DNA from: Pseudisothecium myosuroides
Lineage: Eukaryota > Streptophyta > Bryopsida > Hypnales > Lembophyllaceae
Assembly (NCBI GenBank): GCA_951799445.1
Contig: OX637296.1
Location: forward strand, 496,001-560,000
Length of the DNA stretch: 64,000 bases
Direction of reading: 5' to 3'
The notes under the pieces were generated by a model. That model worked only from the letters and a program-made list of their open reading frames with translations. It was not told the DNA's origin and did not search any database. Shown one piece after another: positions 22,742-34,282 of the stretch (the first letter of the stretch is position 1; each line of letters begins with the position of its first letter). A program made the position numbers and the translations under genes.

Positions 22742-25700
22742 ATGCAGGCAGCTAGTACGTCGACGCATCTCGGAAGACGTCCACAGCCTGCTCCTTGTGC
22801 AGTTCCACGCACGAGACAACATGCAGTGGAGGCACAACAGCATGAAGAGCGACGGCGCAATGCACAGCGGCAGCAACGGAGCCGTGCTTGGCGAAGTGCG
22901 GTTGCTCCAGATGCTATCCCGAATGCGGTGTCGCTGGAAGAAGACGGCGCTCCACGTCCACGTGATCGTTCTTCATTTCGTACCACTGTGAAGCGGCATG
23001 CGGACCGAATCTCTGCCACCTTACTGGAGCTTCTGGAAGACGTGGACTGCCGACGCCTTCGTGCTGCTATATTGAAGAGGGTCTTCCGGTATGAGCATGT
23101 CCGATCGCTACTTCCCGATGATTATCCCAGTCCTGAAGATGTCAGAGTGCAGCAACAGATTCTGCGGAATATCCGAGCGGAGTTGGACCGCATGAAAATC
23201 CCGAATTCCAATGGAAAATTGGCAAGAAAGCGCTCCATTCTGGAAGCAGTTGTTTCCGAAGCAGATGCCGACATTAGTAGCTTTCACCGCATTCTGGGAA
23301 CAAGGAAGAGCAATTTGGTCGGAGCTGCAGAGCGCTTGCGCAGCGCTTCCAGCAGTAGCGATGACAGGTTATTGGTGCCCCGTCGAAGAAAGCGTGAGGG
23401 AGGGATTCCAGATGCTGTGAAGTGTGCAGTTGCGAATTGGTGGACTGAGGAGACCCGTGTGAGTCCTAATAGGAAGGACATTCGGAGGAAACGTTTAGGT
23501 CGGAACGTATACGACACGCATGCAGCTCATCTTCTACTTGAAACACAGGTTTCCACATCCCTCTTAGTCCTCTTTTCCATGCCTGCACTTTGTTTGCGAG
23601 ATTGCATGTACAACTGCACAGTTGTTTGCATAGTTCCAGTTGTAGTTGCTGTAAGAGGTCCTTCATATGTATTGCCGTCACCACATAGTCCAGGATGCCA
23701 TTGTTGGTGTCCATTGCGCACAGCTAAAGTAGAGTTTTCCTTCAGTATAGCATGCAATATATGGAATCACCCCTCTGTGCAGTACATTGCACTGTGAGGA
23801 TTGTCCACATCGAGCACTGCCGACTGCTAAAGCAAAGTGCCATCCTGCCACACTTCTGGTCTGCGTTTTTTAGTGTCCGACTGTAGTAATGGCTTTGGTG
23901 TTGCTTCACTTCAAACGTACAGCATCAGCGTGTTTGGGTGCCACTACTGTAGAAGTGTCCCCAACTATTTTGAGCCAGTCCTGTCCGTGTAGGTGGTGTA
24001 CTGCTGCATGCCGCGTACCTTGTAATACAAAGTATTCAGATTATGACTCGGCCAAGTGTGCCAGGTCTATGACAGTACTGGCAGCATTAGGCTGGAGTTC
24101 ATCGGACTGTCTCTAGTTTCTCTGCACGAGCGCCTTCTTCCTGTATTGTGTTCTATGGTACTGGAAGTCCTTTTCCTCAAAAACTGTATGCATCGTTTAC
24201 AGTGTCTATGCATTGGCCTCGTTCATTAGTAAGAAGGTTTTACTGATGTCGGCCTTCAGTCCTACAAGGACTTCCACTTGGAAGTATTTCTGGAAGTGTG
24301 AGTACCACAATGACTATAATCTGGTCTATTGTACTAGTACAAGTACTGACAAAGACTATGGAGTCCTCAGGAGTATCGGAAATTGATTCCGAATGGAATG
24401 CCGCATTTGAAACCTTTGTATTGTATGCGTGCTGTACATCCGAAGACGTCAGGGAATACCTCTGACGGTACTACTGAACACTATAATAATCGGAAGCCGT
24501 ACCCGTAGTACTTATACCTAGGAATCGACGTATTGGTTGAGGACTTCCATTCTATCTGATGACTGAGTAGTACTAACTAGTACTGAATAGTACTTTCCAG
24601 TACTCAGTAGTACTAATTAGTACTATATAGTACTTCTCAGTACTGGTTAGTACATAGTAGTAGTCATATGTAGTTGAGCATACTGCCTTCCAGTAGAATT
24701 ACCTCCACGTTCCAGTGCGTTCTTGACTTCATTGTTGTTCATGTCACTTTCGCTGCGACTGCTGTGTCCCACGACTCAATGCCGAAGAGCAGCTCTCGTA
24801 GGGGGCTTGCAATACGCTACTTTCCTGCTACATTCCTTATTGACCACACGAGATTTTATTAAAGGAAGTGACTGTCTGTGCAGAAGACTTTGTACAACCG
24901 CTTTGTAGTTACTCATCCGGAGTGCGTGATAATGCTCCGCTCATTTATCTACTTGCGCCCGTACTTCGTCATCAAGTGCAAGGAACGAAATGTGTGCTGC
25001 TGTCGATACCATGTTCAAGTTCTATTCCTCCTGGAGGCCCTCAATGCCTTCCGACACCCCCGGACAGGTGCACACTTCCTTCTGCATTGCAATTGCGAAT
25101 GCATCATTTGCGGAGACAACAATGGCGGTGCTTGCAGAGCAGGAGACAATCGCTTTGTGGGTGTCACGGCATTGTAGGAGTCCGTACTATGTCCTAAGCC
25201 TGATGACTCAGAGTTCCATGCACTGGAATGTCTCATGGGAACATGCACCAGATGTGGCGTCAATACATTTCAACTATGCCCACGTGAAATGACGGATGTT
25301 CCCGGACTGACCATCAAGTGGAAGCAATTCCAATACGAAGTGGTTGGCTGTTCAACAGATGGCAAGCCAAAAAAACGCATCAAAGAGGTGGTCCGTGCTA
25401 CTACTTTTCCCGAGTTCTTCGAATTCTTCAAGCCAACTATCAAACGCTTCATTTGGCACAATTTTGAAGCACGTTGGCAAACCGAACAAGCTAAGCTGGT
25501 TCGCTCCTGCTTGCAAGAGGGCACTATTCTGAGCCATATAGACTTCGCTGAAAACTACACCTTCCAAGTGCAGAATGAGATCCAGTCAATGTATTACACC
25601 TCTACTCAAATTACAATTTTGGTTCAAGTTACTTACTACATTGCCTCTGTTCAAGTGGATGGCGAAGTGCAGCCTTCCCTTACAAGAGAGACTCACTACT

Positions 25701-27140
25701 ACATCTCCGATGACCGGAGTCATGACACTCTTTTTGTGCAGCACTGTCTGCAACAACATTGGCAGTGGTTCTCATCAAATCATTTTTCACCTCGAACACA
25801 CTTCGTCTTCAGCGATGGTTGCTCTAGCCAATTCAAAGGGGCTAGAGCCTTGTATTTCGCAGCCAAGTGACCTTCCCCTTGTAAGCCTCCTATACAATCA
25901 CTTCTGCATTGCAATGACTACTTGTTACTCATGTACAAGTATGGACTCAGCCATTATGCATTGCAGGACTTCGGAAGAGTGTACTGGAACGTCACTTGTC
26001 CTGCTGTCACTAATTGAGGACGTGTAATTCATTGCTTTACAACTGCAGATATCCATCATTAACCAGCGGTTGCAAAATGGTTTGGAATTTCTTTGGCTTG
26101 GGCCACGGGAAGGGCGAATGGGATGGTGCAGGGGCTGTCGTCAAGCGGAAGCTACGGTCCGAGCAACTTCTGAATCCTAATCGCACTTTGCAAACCGCTG
26201 CTGAGTGTGTGACTTTCCTCAATGCGGCATTGGGTGGCCAAGTTCCGAACGCTCGAGATCGATTGAGGTGAGATGGAAACATATTTATTGTCTACATGAC
26301 CCAGTTCTGAATTGGTAGAGAAGTAGGTCACCTTGCACATTGTCGCTAGAGAAAAATACTTCCAAGTGATTATGACGTTCGGTACGTCCTCTGAAATTTT
26401 ACAGTGCTGCACTAACGTCCCTCTTCCACACCATCAGGTCATACCGGTTCTTTCACCACGTCGGCATTGCAGATGTCGCCCGCAGCAACCCTCATGCTTG
26501 TGATCCCATACCTGGTTCGTCAGCATTCCACTCCGTATTTGCTACGGATGAACAGGATCCCACTAAGCTCTTCGTCAGAGAGCTCTCTTGCTTCTGCGGT
26601 CCGTGCTTGGAAGACAATTTCATGCACTGCGAGAACCAGGCTTACGTAAAAGCTTGGAAAGTATTGAAGATTGAGCCTCGACGTTTACCTTCATCCCGTG
26701 CGCAGGATGTGACCGACAACGAAGACGACGCTTGGGACTGGGACTACACAGGAGAAGGTATGGCAGATTTGGTGCAGCCCGGAGACAATTTTGCCGTTCC
26801 TGCCGCGCCAGACAATGAGGAGGGGATATCATTTTATGTATTGCAGTGCCAAACTCCGAAGACTGTCGTCCGTGAAAGCTTTGATTGCACTTGGGGAGGG
26901 CACTTTGAAGCTGGAGAACATGTCATTTCAGCGACTTACTACCAAAAGTGGGGCCGACAAGACCTTCAAAACTACGTGTACTTGGCAAACTCACAGCCCG
27001 CGCATGTGGATGCCAACATAGTCCTCGCTTGCAAATTCCAGATGATTCCACGAGAACACCGTGTTAAAGGTGGTCAACGAGTGTACACTCTAGCTGACGA
27101 AACTTTGGACGTCATCCACAGTGCGCTGGATTGTCTGTGA
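22742..27140 (+). CDS. DDE-like transposase, multi-exon
   Basis: My exons are 22742-23548, 24884-25866, 26049-26267 and 26438-27140, all with phase-matched GT-AG junctions. An in-frame TAG lies just upstream of the ATG at 22742. Order: a basic N terminus; a block with VSPNRKDIRR; a Cys/His region (LRPYFV, CCCRYHV, HCNCECIICG, ECLMGTCTRCG); then the catalytic-like blocks HIDFAENY (25535-25558), FSDGCSSQFKGA (25808-25843) and FFGLGHGKGEWDGAGAVVKR (from about 26092). A Cys-rich block (LSCFCGPC) and a beta-rich C-terminal domain (about residues 560-690) follow. The series HIDFAENY, EIQSMYY, SDG..SQ.K and GHGKG..DG is one I recall from a large uncharacterised protein family in cnidarians and other animals. 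The two Asp and the late Glu/Asp fit an RNase H-like DDE/D core. One flaw: around 25071-25177 the frame ends in TAG, and a family-like ETIALW block sits in another frame, so a small intron or a lesion lies there. Confidence 0.7.
24568..24656. repeat. AGTACT array with exact 10-bp period
   Basis: TACT begins at 24571, 24581, 24591, 24601, 24611, 24621, 24631 and 24641, and a TACA follows at 24651. Most are inside T/C-AGTACT palindromes with three variable bases between. The array lies in transposase intron 1 and repeats the motif of the element ends, so it may let transposase bind and regulate its own gene. Confidence 0.9.
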
Positions 27141-27786
27141 CTTCCGTTCTCAATGCAGGACGTTGTATTATATTTGTACAGTTCGTGTTAGCTCCAGTCC
27201 TCTGGCATTAGTAGTACACTGCATACTAGTCCAGTCCTACCGTAGAACTATATTACCAATGCTAGCAGTGTAAATACCCAGTGCTTCGCACTGACATGGT
27301 ACTACAGATTCCTACTACGTGGTACTCCGGAGGACAACTTAGTAGTCGACAGAACTGCTCAGTACTCCGTAGTCCTCTCAGTACTCAACTATGCACAACT
27401 TTGCGTAGTTCTTATGACGACAGTTGTAAAAACAACGGAGTCTTTAGTATTGTGTTATGTTTACACAATGTGGCCTACGGAGGTCAAGGCCATGCAGTAT
27501 CGCTGTGCACTTCATACATGTAATTCAGTGGCCCATGCAAGTTTTATACCATCTGTCAATAACACTTATGCTATTACAAAAGGAAGACGGGAAAGTGGTA
27601 AAGTTCTGTGTTCACAGCATGAACGGAATATTACATGTCAGATATTAGAAATGCCCATTCAGTTCCCTGTCTCTATTCAAGGATAGAGCTGCCTGTAGGT
27701 CCACGGTGTACATCCAATTTCCTGTATCTACAATGGTCACTCCTTATTTAATAAGTGGAATTCGAAGTACACATCATTGGTGGAAG
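27141..27786. other. Spacer between convergent transposase and SET genes
   Basis: No gene. It holds scattered TAGTAC and AGTACT motifs (about 27205-27380) and should contain both 3' ends. Confidence 0.5.
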
Positions 27787-29190
27787 TCATTGTCCTCTAC
27801 AAAGTGTGCTACCACAGTGGCAGGCAAATGGTGCTGGTTCTTCATCGAAGGCAATGCCGTAATCCCAGGTCAGCTCTTCCCCTGCTCGTATGGTGCGGTT
27901 TGCAAAAAAAGCCACCTGCAGTAGAACCGTGCAAAGCAGTTAGAGCAGTCCATTGTCGTGTTGTAAACAGCCTGGTACACATACAAAGAACATGTACAGC
28001 AGAAGGAACACTTGCATGATATAGCATCGGGCTTCGCATGTCGACCCACACGGGCATGTTCATTAGATTAGCATCTCCACATCTGCAATAAAAAGCAGTG
28101 CAACGTTAGTATACAGAAGCGGACATCATGTTTAACGACATCTTCAACTTCATCACATTCAGGAGTGTAGGTGCAGCAGTCATGCCTATGGTTCAACCAC
28201 CTCGCCACATTTGCCATGACAGATGCATCAATGGAGTGAAGGCAGTCGTCGTTGTGCACAAGCTCAGACTCCCAGTCCGCATCCAAGGCCATGGCAAATG
28301 TCGTCCGGTCACCTCTTCTCAGCAACTCAGCGTTTGTGACCACTTCACCAGCATATTCAAAAACAAAGCTTCCCGGCAGCAAAGTCTGAGTAGTGCGAAT
28401 GCCCCAACCTTTCGAGTCATTCACGTGAAATACCTAAGCACAATAGCATGGCAGTAGACGTTAGTGATTGCAGCGACGTGCTTCAGCGGTTTGAAAAAGA
28501 AAGTAGAAGGTGGCCTTCACCTGCAAATTCACAGTGAGTCCTTTTTGGACTACTCGATTCACACAAGACGGAGGACACGTACAAGTGCTGTTGCACTCTC
28601 GAATGTACTGGAGACAAACATGTCCTTCACACACTCCATTTCTTAGCTCAGGGCAGTAGGGCTGGTCATTGCAGTAGACAAATCCTCTTGTACAACCGCG
28701 CCGTCGTTCCAAAAACTGCACAATGAAACGCAAAGTGAGCAATGACTGGAAGCATGCAGAACGGTACGCTATACAATACGAAGTCCACTCCTTCAGTGAC
28801 CATGGCAACTGTACAAACTCTGCAGGCACAGTGCTGAAGAACGCAAGGCTCATAATGAAATTGGATAGAAGAGGAGCACGTACCTGTAGTACGTACCGAG
28901 GATGCAGAAGCCCTCCCTGAATGTATGCGCACTAGCTTCTCCCAATCTCACAGCAGCAGTCTCCAGCGTTGGCCACACAACGATGCTTACTGCTGCCATA
29001 GTGTGCTTTCATATGCATTTCCCTTACAGGCAGGTCGTGCGCAGTGACGGAGGAATGAATTTGAGGACATCGGACATACGTGTAAGATTTGTCGACCACA
29101 GCGAACGACTTCCCGTTTTTCCCCTCGTCAAGGCCAATCGGGACTCTTTCTAGACCTCTAGACACATCATATGGAATGGCAGCTGGAGCA
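27787..29190 (-). CDS. SUVR-type SET-domain histone H3K9 methyltransferase carried by the transposon
   Basis: The 3' exons, in order of transcription, are 28715-28521, 28433-28186, 28082-28016 and 27915-27787. They encode a Cys-rich pre-SET end (CTCPPSCVNRVVQKGL), then SET: GWGIRTTQTLLPG, FEYAGEVVTN, SIDASVMANVARWLNHR joined to CGDANLMNMPVWVDMR, then YH joined to VAFFANRTIRAGEELTWDYG. The post-SET end is FACHCGSTLCRGQ before TGA 27789-27787. The AdoMet-binding NHRC block, the catalytic Tyr of EELTWDYG and the post-SET cysteines are all present. An upstream exon near 29188-29028 reads PYDVSRGLERVPIGL, as in plant SUVR/SUVH pre-SET regions. The 5' end and one or two pre-SET exons are unresolved. 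Two introns (28185-28083 and 28015-27916) use GC-AG sites, the first with a TACTAAC branch point. The predicted role is nuclear methylation of histone H3 Lys9. Intactness suggests function. Confidence 0.85.
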
Positions 29191-29799
29191 CCCTGTTGCC
29201 AGACGCTCATCATACACAAAGTGGGCCATGCAAGTTTGAAATAGGATCTTTCATTACAAAAAGGGATGTACAACTGCTTCTATGCATGCATGCACTTCTG
29301 CTCCGCCACCAAGGTCGGCACAGAGCGCACACTTTAGCAGCTGGAAACCACATACCATGTGCACAGAATCTGATGAAGAACACTGATGTTCGTGTTTCTA
29401 CCATCGGATTCCTACTGCGAGCCCCTCCGGCCGGGGGCAACATTGACGCCATGAAGTTCAGCCGGCATGCTTTCCGTGAGCACACACTGGGGCCTGAGGC
29501 CCACGGCTCTCTCGTGGGCCATGCACCACTCCGTGGACCCGACGTCATCTCACAAGGAAGGGGCTTTCCTGAGTACATTGTGCACTTGCAATGGGGCTAC
29601 CGCAGTGGTGGAGGCCAGTCGTACTGGCTTAGTCCCACGGGACTCCCGTGGAACCTCAACCACTGCATAGGCCCCAAATATAATATACAAACAGCATTTG
29701 AGCGTCAAAAACATAAACATTAGTACGGAGTGTCAGCAGTCCTTCACGGAGTGGAGGACTGACGGAGAAGTCATCATGTTGTACGCGAGCACAATCCAC
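29191..29799. other. Spacer between SET and RING genes
   Basis: GC-rich stretch that should contain the SET promoter or 5' exons. Open frames exist on both strands (for example minus 29578-29210), but I cannot assign them. Confidence 0.35.
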
Positions 29800-32700
29800 T
29801 TATTTCTTATTATCCACCTTGGACTTCTTTGGAATGGAACCAGGAAGACGAGTAGGTGATGAGTTGTCTCCTCCTCCTGTTCCTGCATGAGTTCGAAGTC
29901 GAAGGACTCTACTACTAGGATTTTCTGGCGGAGGAACTTCCTCCGGCATAGCGTCCACTTCTACTGCCTTTCCTGCACATGTAGGTAGTAAATTAGAAAA
30001 AGGTAACTACGAAATGTACATTATTAGTACGGAATAGGACCAAAGCAGTACAACAAAGTACTGGGAGGGTCTTCCACATAGCATGGCGCAGTACTATCTA
30101 GTGCACCATAGTACTGTGCGCTGCACTACTATGTACTAGGAACAATTTTTGTTTGGTGCAGCACGAACTGCAGTGCCAGAAATGTGACAGTTGTGAGCAC
30201 ATACAAGACATCGACGCGGGTTGACGGTAGGAATGGAAGTGGCAAAGGGACGTGCGCACAACTGCTCACCTTTCTTACCCTTTCCTTGTGGACGCGTAGG
30301 TGATGTGCTTGGCATATTTTGTAGCTCTGTTGTTGTAGGAGATGGCAGTATGATGTTGTCGTTCAGTACTGTCTTTTGCCGTTTTGAAATTCTCTGGAAT
30401 GTGATAGAATACGGATCCTCTGCAATGCCTTCCGTTGACTTTGGCATGGGATGTAGAGGGTCAACCAGCACTGCAGAAAGTGGTCCTTGTGGATTTCCTT
30501 GCTGGACAATTGACAGAACCACAAAGATAAGAAGACAAGAGAAGGGAACAGCTTTGATGACGTGTATGAAGAAATAGAATGTTTTCTGATATGTGAATTC
30601 CTGCGTTCCAAGTATGACAGAATGGAAGGAAGAAGCAGGCAACAACGGAGAATGTGTTTTGCACTTACTGGAGCTAAAAGACTGACTTGTCCGATGGCAT
30701 TTCCAGTAACGGAGGCATGTACAACGACCTTGTCAGCTTCTAAATGCATGGAATTGTTGTCCTCATGTTGGAAATTGTAGCCCGCGCCCTGCTGTTGCAT
30801 ATTCTCCCGGTTAGAGGCCGCTATTGGAACAACAGTTGTGGCGACGGTGCAAGACAGAGTGGTGTTTTGGGGGCCGAGGGCATTCACAGCTCTACCTGTC
30901 TCGGACATGGGCTCTGCTGCAGGGGACGTCTCCAGCGGCGACGTGCCTGTACGGCTGGCTTTGAAATTTGTGGATGGCGTTGATAGTTGTGACGCAAAAG
31001 CATTACAAGAGCCATCCACGTCTCTTAGTGCACACACGGGACTGAGGTCTGAACCGTCTTGCCCATATTTCATGAGCTTGGGGACGACGCCATGCTTGCC
31101 CTCCGGAATGCATTTCGAGAATGTGCTGTCTGTAGCAGATGTACTAGGAGCGCCTTCACCTCCTGTGGACGAGCCTGCAAAACGCACACAGACTGTACTC
31201 AGAGCAACGTTGAGTAGGGAAGCCACTACGTGAATAGAATGAGCATGAGCGGCAGTTCCGAACTGCTGCAGTTGGGAGGCCATAGCACTAAATGGAAGTG
31301 ACGTAGACAGTGTGGGTTATGAGTGGTCCTACAGTGTACTAGTGGCCTAAAAAGTGGTGCAAGAATTCTGAAAAGAGTGGTTCTGAAAGTGCTAGACAGT
31401 GATTCACAAAGTATCGTCAAAATGAAAGTAGTGCTACACATACGGAAGTGGAGGCCAGTCATGAACACTGTAGGGACAGGAATTCGTAATTACCTAGTGC
31501 TGCCTTTAGCGGCCACAAAGTTGATGGTTCCCACGCTCCGGGTGTAGCCGATGTTCTTAGCATGTCATCTGCTTCAACTGGAAGAAGTTGATCGTATTCA
31601 CCAAAACCCCAGCTATTGTACCACGTCCGCAACACGGCACCACAATGTGGCACAGCACACTCCACAGTGCTTCTGAACCAATGACACGCGCACCATGGAT
31701 GGTATACATGGCTGCAAGGACAGAGAATGATGTCCCAGAAGGGGAAGCCTTGCAAGCAGAGGCAACACTCTAAAATAGGTGGCAACACGGGTTCTGCATT
31801 AGTGGGAACTAGGACATCCTGAGTGTTGCATGAGGGCCACGGACGCATTACCGATGTGTCCTTCCCAACCGCCAGGTCCACCAAATATGCCTTCAAAGTC
31901 CGGAGGCGAGTGGAGTTGCCCTTTAGTGCAATGGACGCTTCACATACTTGAGCCTCCAACGCAGTTTTAGACACTGCAAATGCAGAAAGTTTCTTCACAT
32001 TTGAGTAGAACATCTTCATGATAGGCGCCATACTAACGTCATTTGGAGTAGGAGCACTTTCATCTTCTACAAGGAAAACACTGCAATTCTCTCCTGCCTC
32101 CGTCAAGGAGGCCTTGAATTGTTCCACAAGCTGGAAGGAAGCCTCCCATTGCACAGCAGCTTGACCGGCCTTTGCTGCCACATCTCGTACTTCCTGCTGT
32201 AAACGTTCCACTTCATCCTCCACCATGTGCACAAGCTCTGTAACCTTTGTTTTCCTGCAGAAGGAAGACATGGCATCCAGCATGAGTGCGAGGCAGAGAA
32301 CAGCATTCACTACCTTGGTGGCGACCATGACAGAAGAAGAATACGGCTATGATGCAGGAAGATAGAAAGGGACAAGTGAGTGCATGGGAGGACTATGTCG
32401 CGGCCACGAGAATCGGAATTGCGCTACAGTGTACTCATGGTATACTACAGGATTGTCCATGTATAGCGGAGGACTGCGGAAGAGTACTACTAGTACAAAG
32501 TGTCAATCCTGCAATGTCATTTTCTGTACTGAGAGTACATTAGAGGACTGTCTAGGAAACTGTTGGACCGCGCACGAGTACTACGACTAGTGAGGAAGAC
32601 TACAAGTGCTTGAGGGTAGGTGGTCAAGGACACAGTAGCACTGCATGTACTTATAGAAAGCGACGTTTCAGTGAAACTGCAACATGTGTGCACAGCTATC

Positions 32701-34282
32701 GCTGCGATGTATGCCACAACGGACAACAAAGTACTCACACTCACGAGACATTTTCTGTAAAGACTGGCATTGCAAGTGCGTTGCTGTACTGTCTGTGCTC
32801 TGTACTATGAAGGACGCAGCTTCCAACAAAGTGGACCACCGATAGTACAACAAAGGAACTATGCTTGCTAATCTGAGCAGTATTAGTACTTCGAAGCAAT
32901 GCACAGTATAGGGCAGTGACCAACGTCTTCAAAGGCAGTCCCTTGACAACAAGAAGTGCAATTTTACCCAATTGCAGTAGTGCATTCAGTATGTGACAAT
33001 GACGTCAACTCTGACTGCCTACGCACAAGTGCCGACTGCTGAGAAGGTATCCTATGACGAGGACACTCAGAATTCAATCTACAGCAGAAGAGCACACTAC
33101 GTGCACCAAATGGCATTCTGTTCTTGCAATTGCATCCTTCAAGGGGCAGAAATGAAATGTATGGAAAGCGTAATACCTTGCTGTCACCTCACCGTCTTGG
33201 TGGGCATCAAGTCGGAGGAAAAACGTTGGCTTCCGGTCGCCAGTTGTTGCACCGTCCATACTAACTGCTGCAGAGAAATCGAGGACTTCTTGCTTTTCAC
33301 TTGGAATGTCCGCATATTCCAGCAACCCCTCCGCAGAGTAGAGCTCATGCAGTGGCACGTCTACAGCTCTAGCCAGCCGGTGCATGCAAGCCTTCAGACG
33401 TCTGCAATATGACCTACGCTGCAGTGCATTTGTCTCTGCTGCAAACTCGGCCCAATTGACCTTTTTTTGCTTCACATTCTCCAACACATAGCCAATGGCA
33501 AATTCCTTTGCCACAACAGTACATGGCTGCGTCTTCTGGTAGCACAGGCAATAAAGCTTCTCCACATCTTTACGCTGAGTAGAAGACAATTTGTCCGTCA
33601 GAGAAAAACCGTTCCTAGATTTTTCAGGACCAAATACTTCTTCTATCTCCTCCAAGGTTATGTTCTTCCCCATCTTCAGTCTATGGGTGTTGGTTCCTTG
33701 ATGGTGAAGTCCAAATCGTGACGCAAAAGTTTGGGAACTCATCAGCGGAGGGGGCTTTTTGTCAGGTGCGGTGAGGGACGCCAACTCCTTGCGGCAATCA
33801 TACTCTGAGTACTCCTCGTCTCTCTTCTTGCTTCTTCGTGCAGGTGGGGAAGGGGCTGTGGTCATGACGACATTGTCCCCACTGTCCACATCTTCTTCGG
33901 AGTTCTGCTGCCCACGAGGAACAACATCACCACCACCCGACGACCCTGAACAAATGCTGCCGGGAGCTGCCGCTGATTTTGCCTTCTTCTTTTTTGCGGC
34001 AGGGGCCTTGTCCTTTGAGGAAGTGGTCCGCACTGTCACTGCAGAGGCCGCAGATGGCCCACCCTGTCGTTTTCTCTTTTCCGCTACAGGACCTGATTTT
34101 GGTGGAGGCAACCCCGTAGTCTGGCCCCTCATTCTGCCATCCTTATTTGTCATTTTCTTCTTGGCATATACTATGGCCGCATCTGACACAAAGTCTCCAC
34201 TGTCATCGGATGCATCAGCCTGTGCAGGTTTGTCTTCCGCAGTTGCTCGTCGGTGGACAAGAGTTTTCTTCATGTTTCCCAT
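29800..34282 (-). CDS. 925-residue domain-X / coiled-coil / RING protein
   Basis: Five exons, 34282-33177, 32254-31494, 31174-30669, 30501-30270 and 29972-29800, join in phase with GT-AG sites and give 926 codons ending in TAA. Residues 1-180 are basic, Ser/Pro-rich and disordered (AAKKKKAKSAAAPG), with likely nuclear signals. Residues about 205-340 are domain X, homologous to the gene at 1527 (EVFGPEKSRNGF, VNWAEFA). Residues about 370-510 are coiled coil (ELVHMVEDEVERLQQEVRDV). Residues about 531-573 form a RING-like zinc finger with CxxC, CxCxHxxH, CxCH and CxxxxC spacing (CCLC, CPCSHVYHPWCACHW, CAVPHC). The C-terminal 300 residues are Ser/Thr/Pro-rich and end in a Lys-rich tail. Likely roles are ubiquitin ligation or protein scaffolding. 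An alternative exon at 31287-31226 would give a shorter product. The promoter lies next to the right end of the element. Confidence 0.75.

Noticed and set aside
30221..30577. Plus-strand ORFs across the RING gene (for example 30221-30577 and 33759-34316)
   Set aside because: They are antisense shadows of well-phased minus-strand exons and lack recognisable content.
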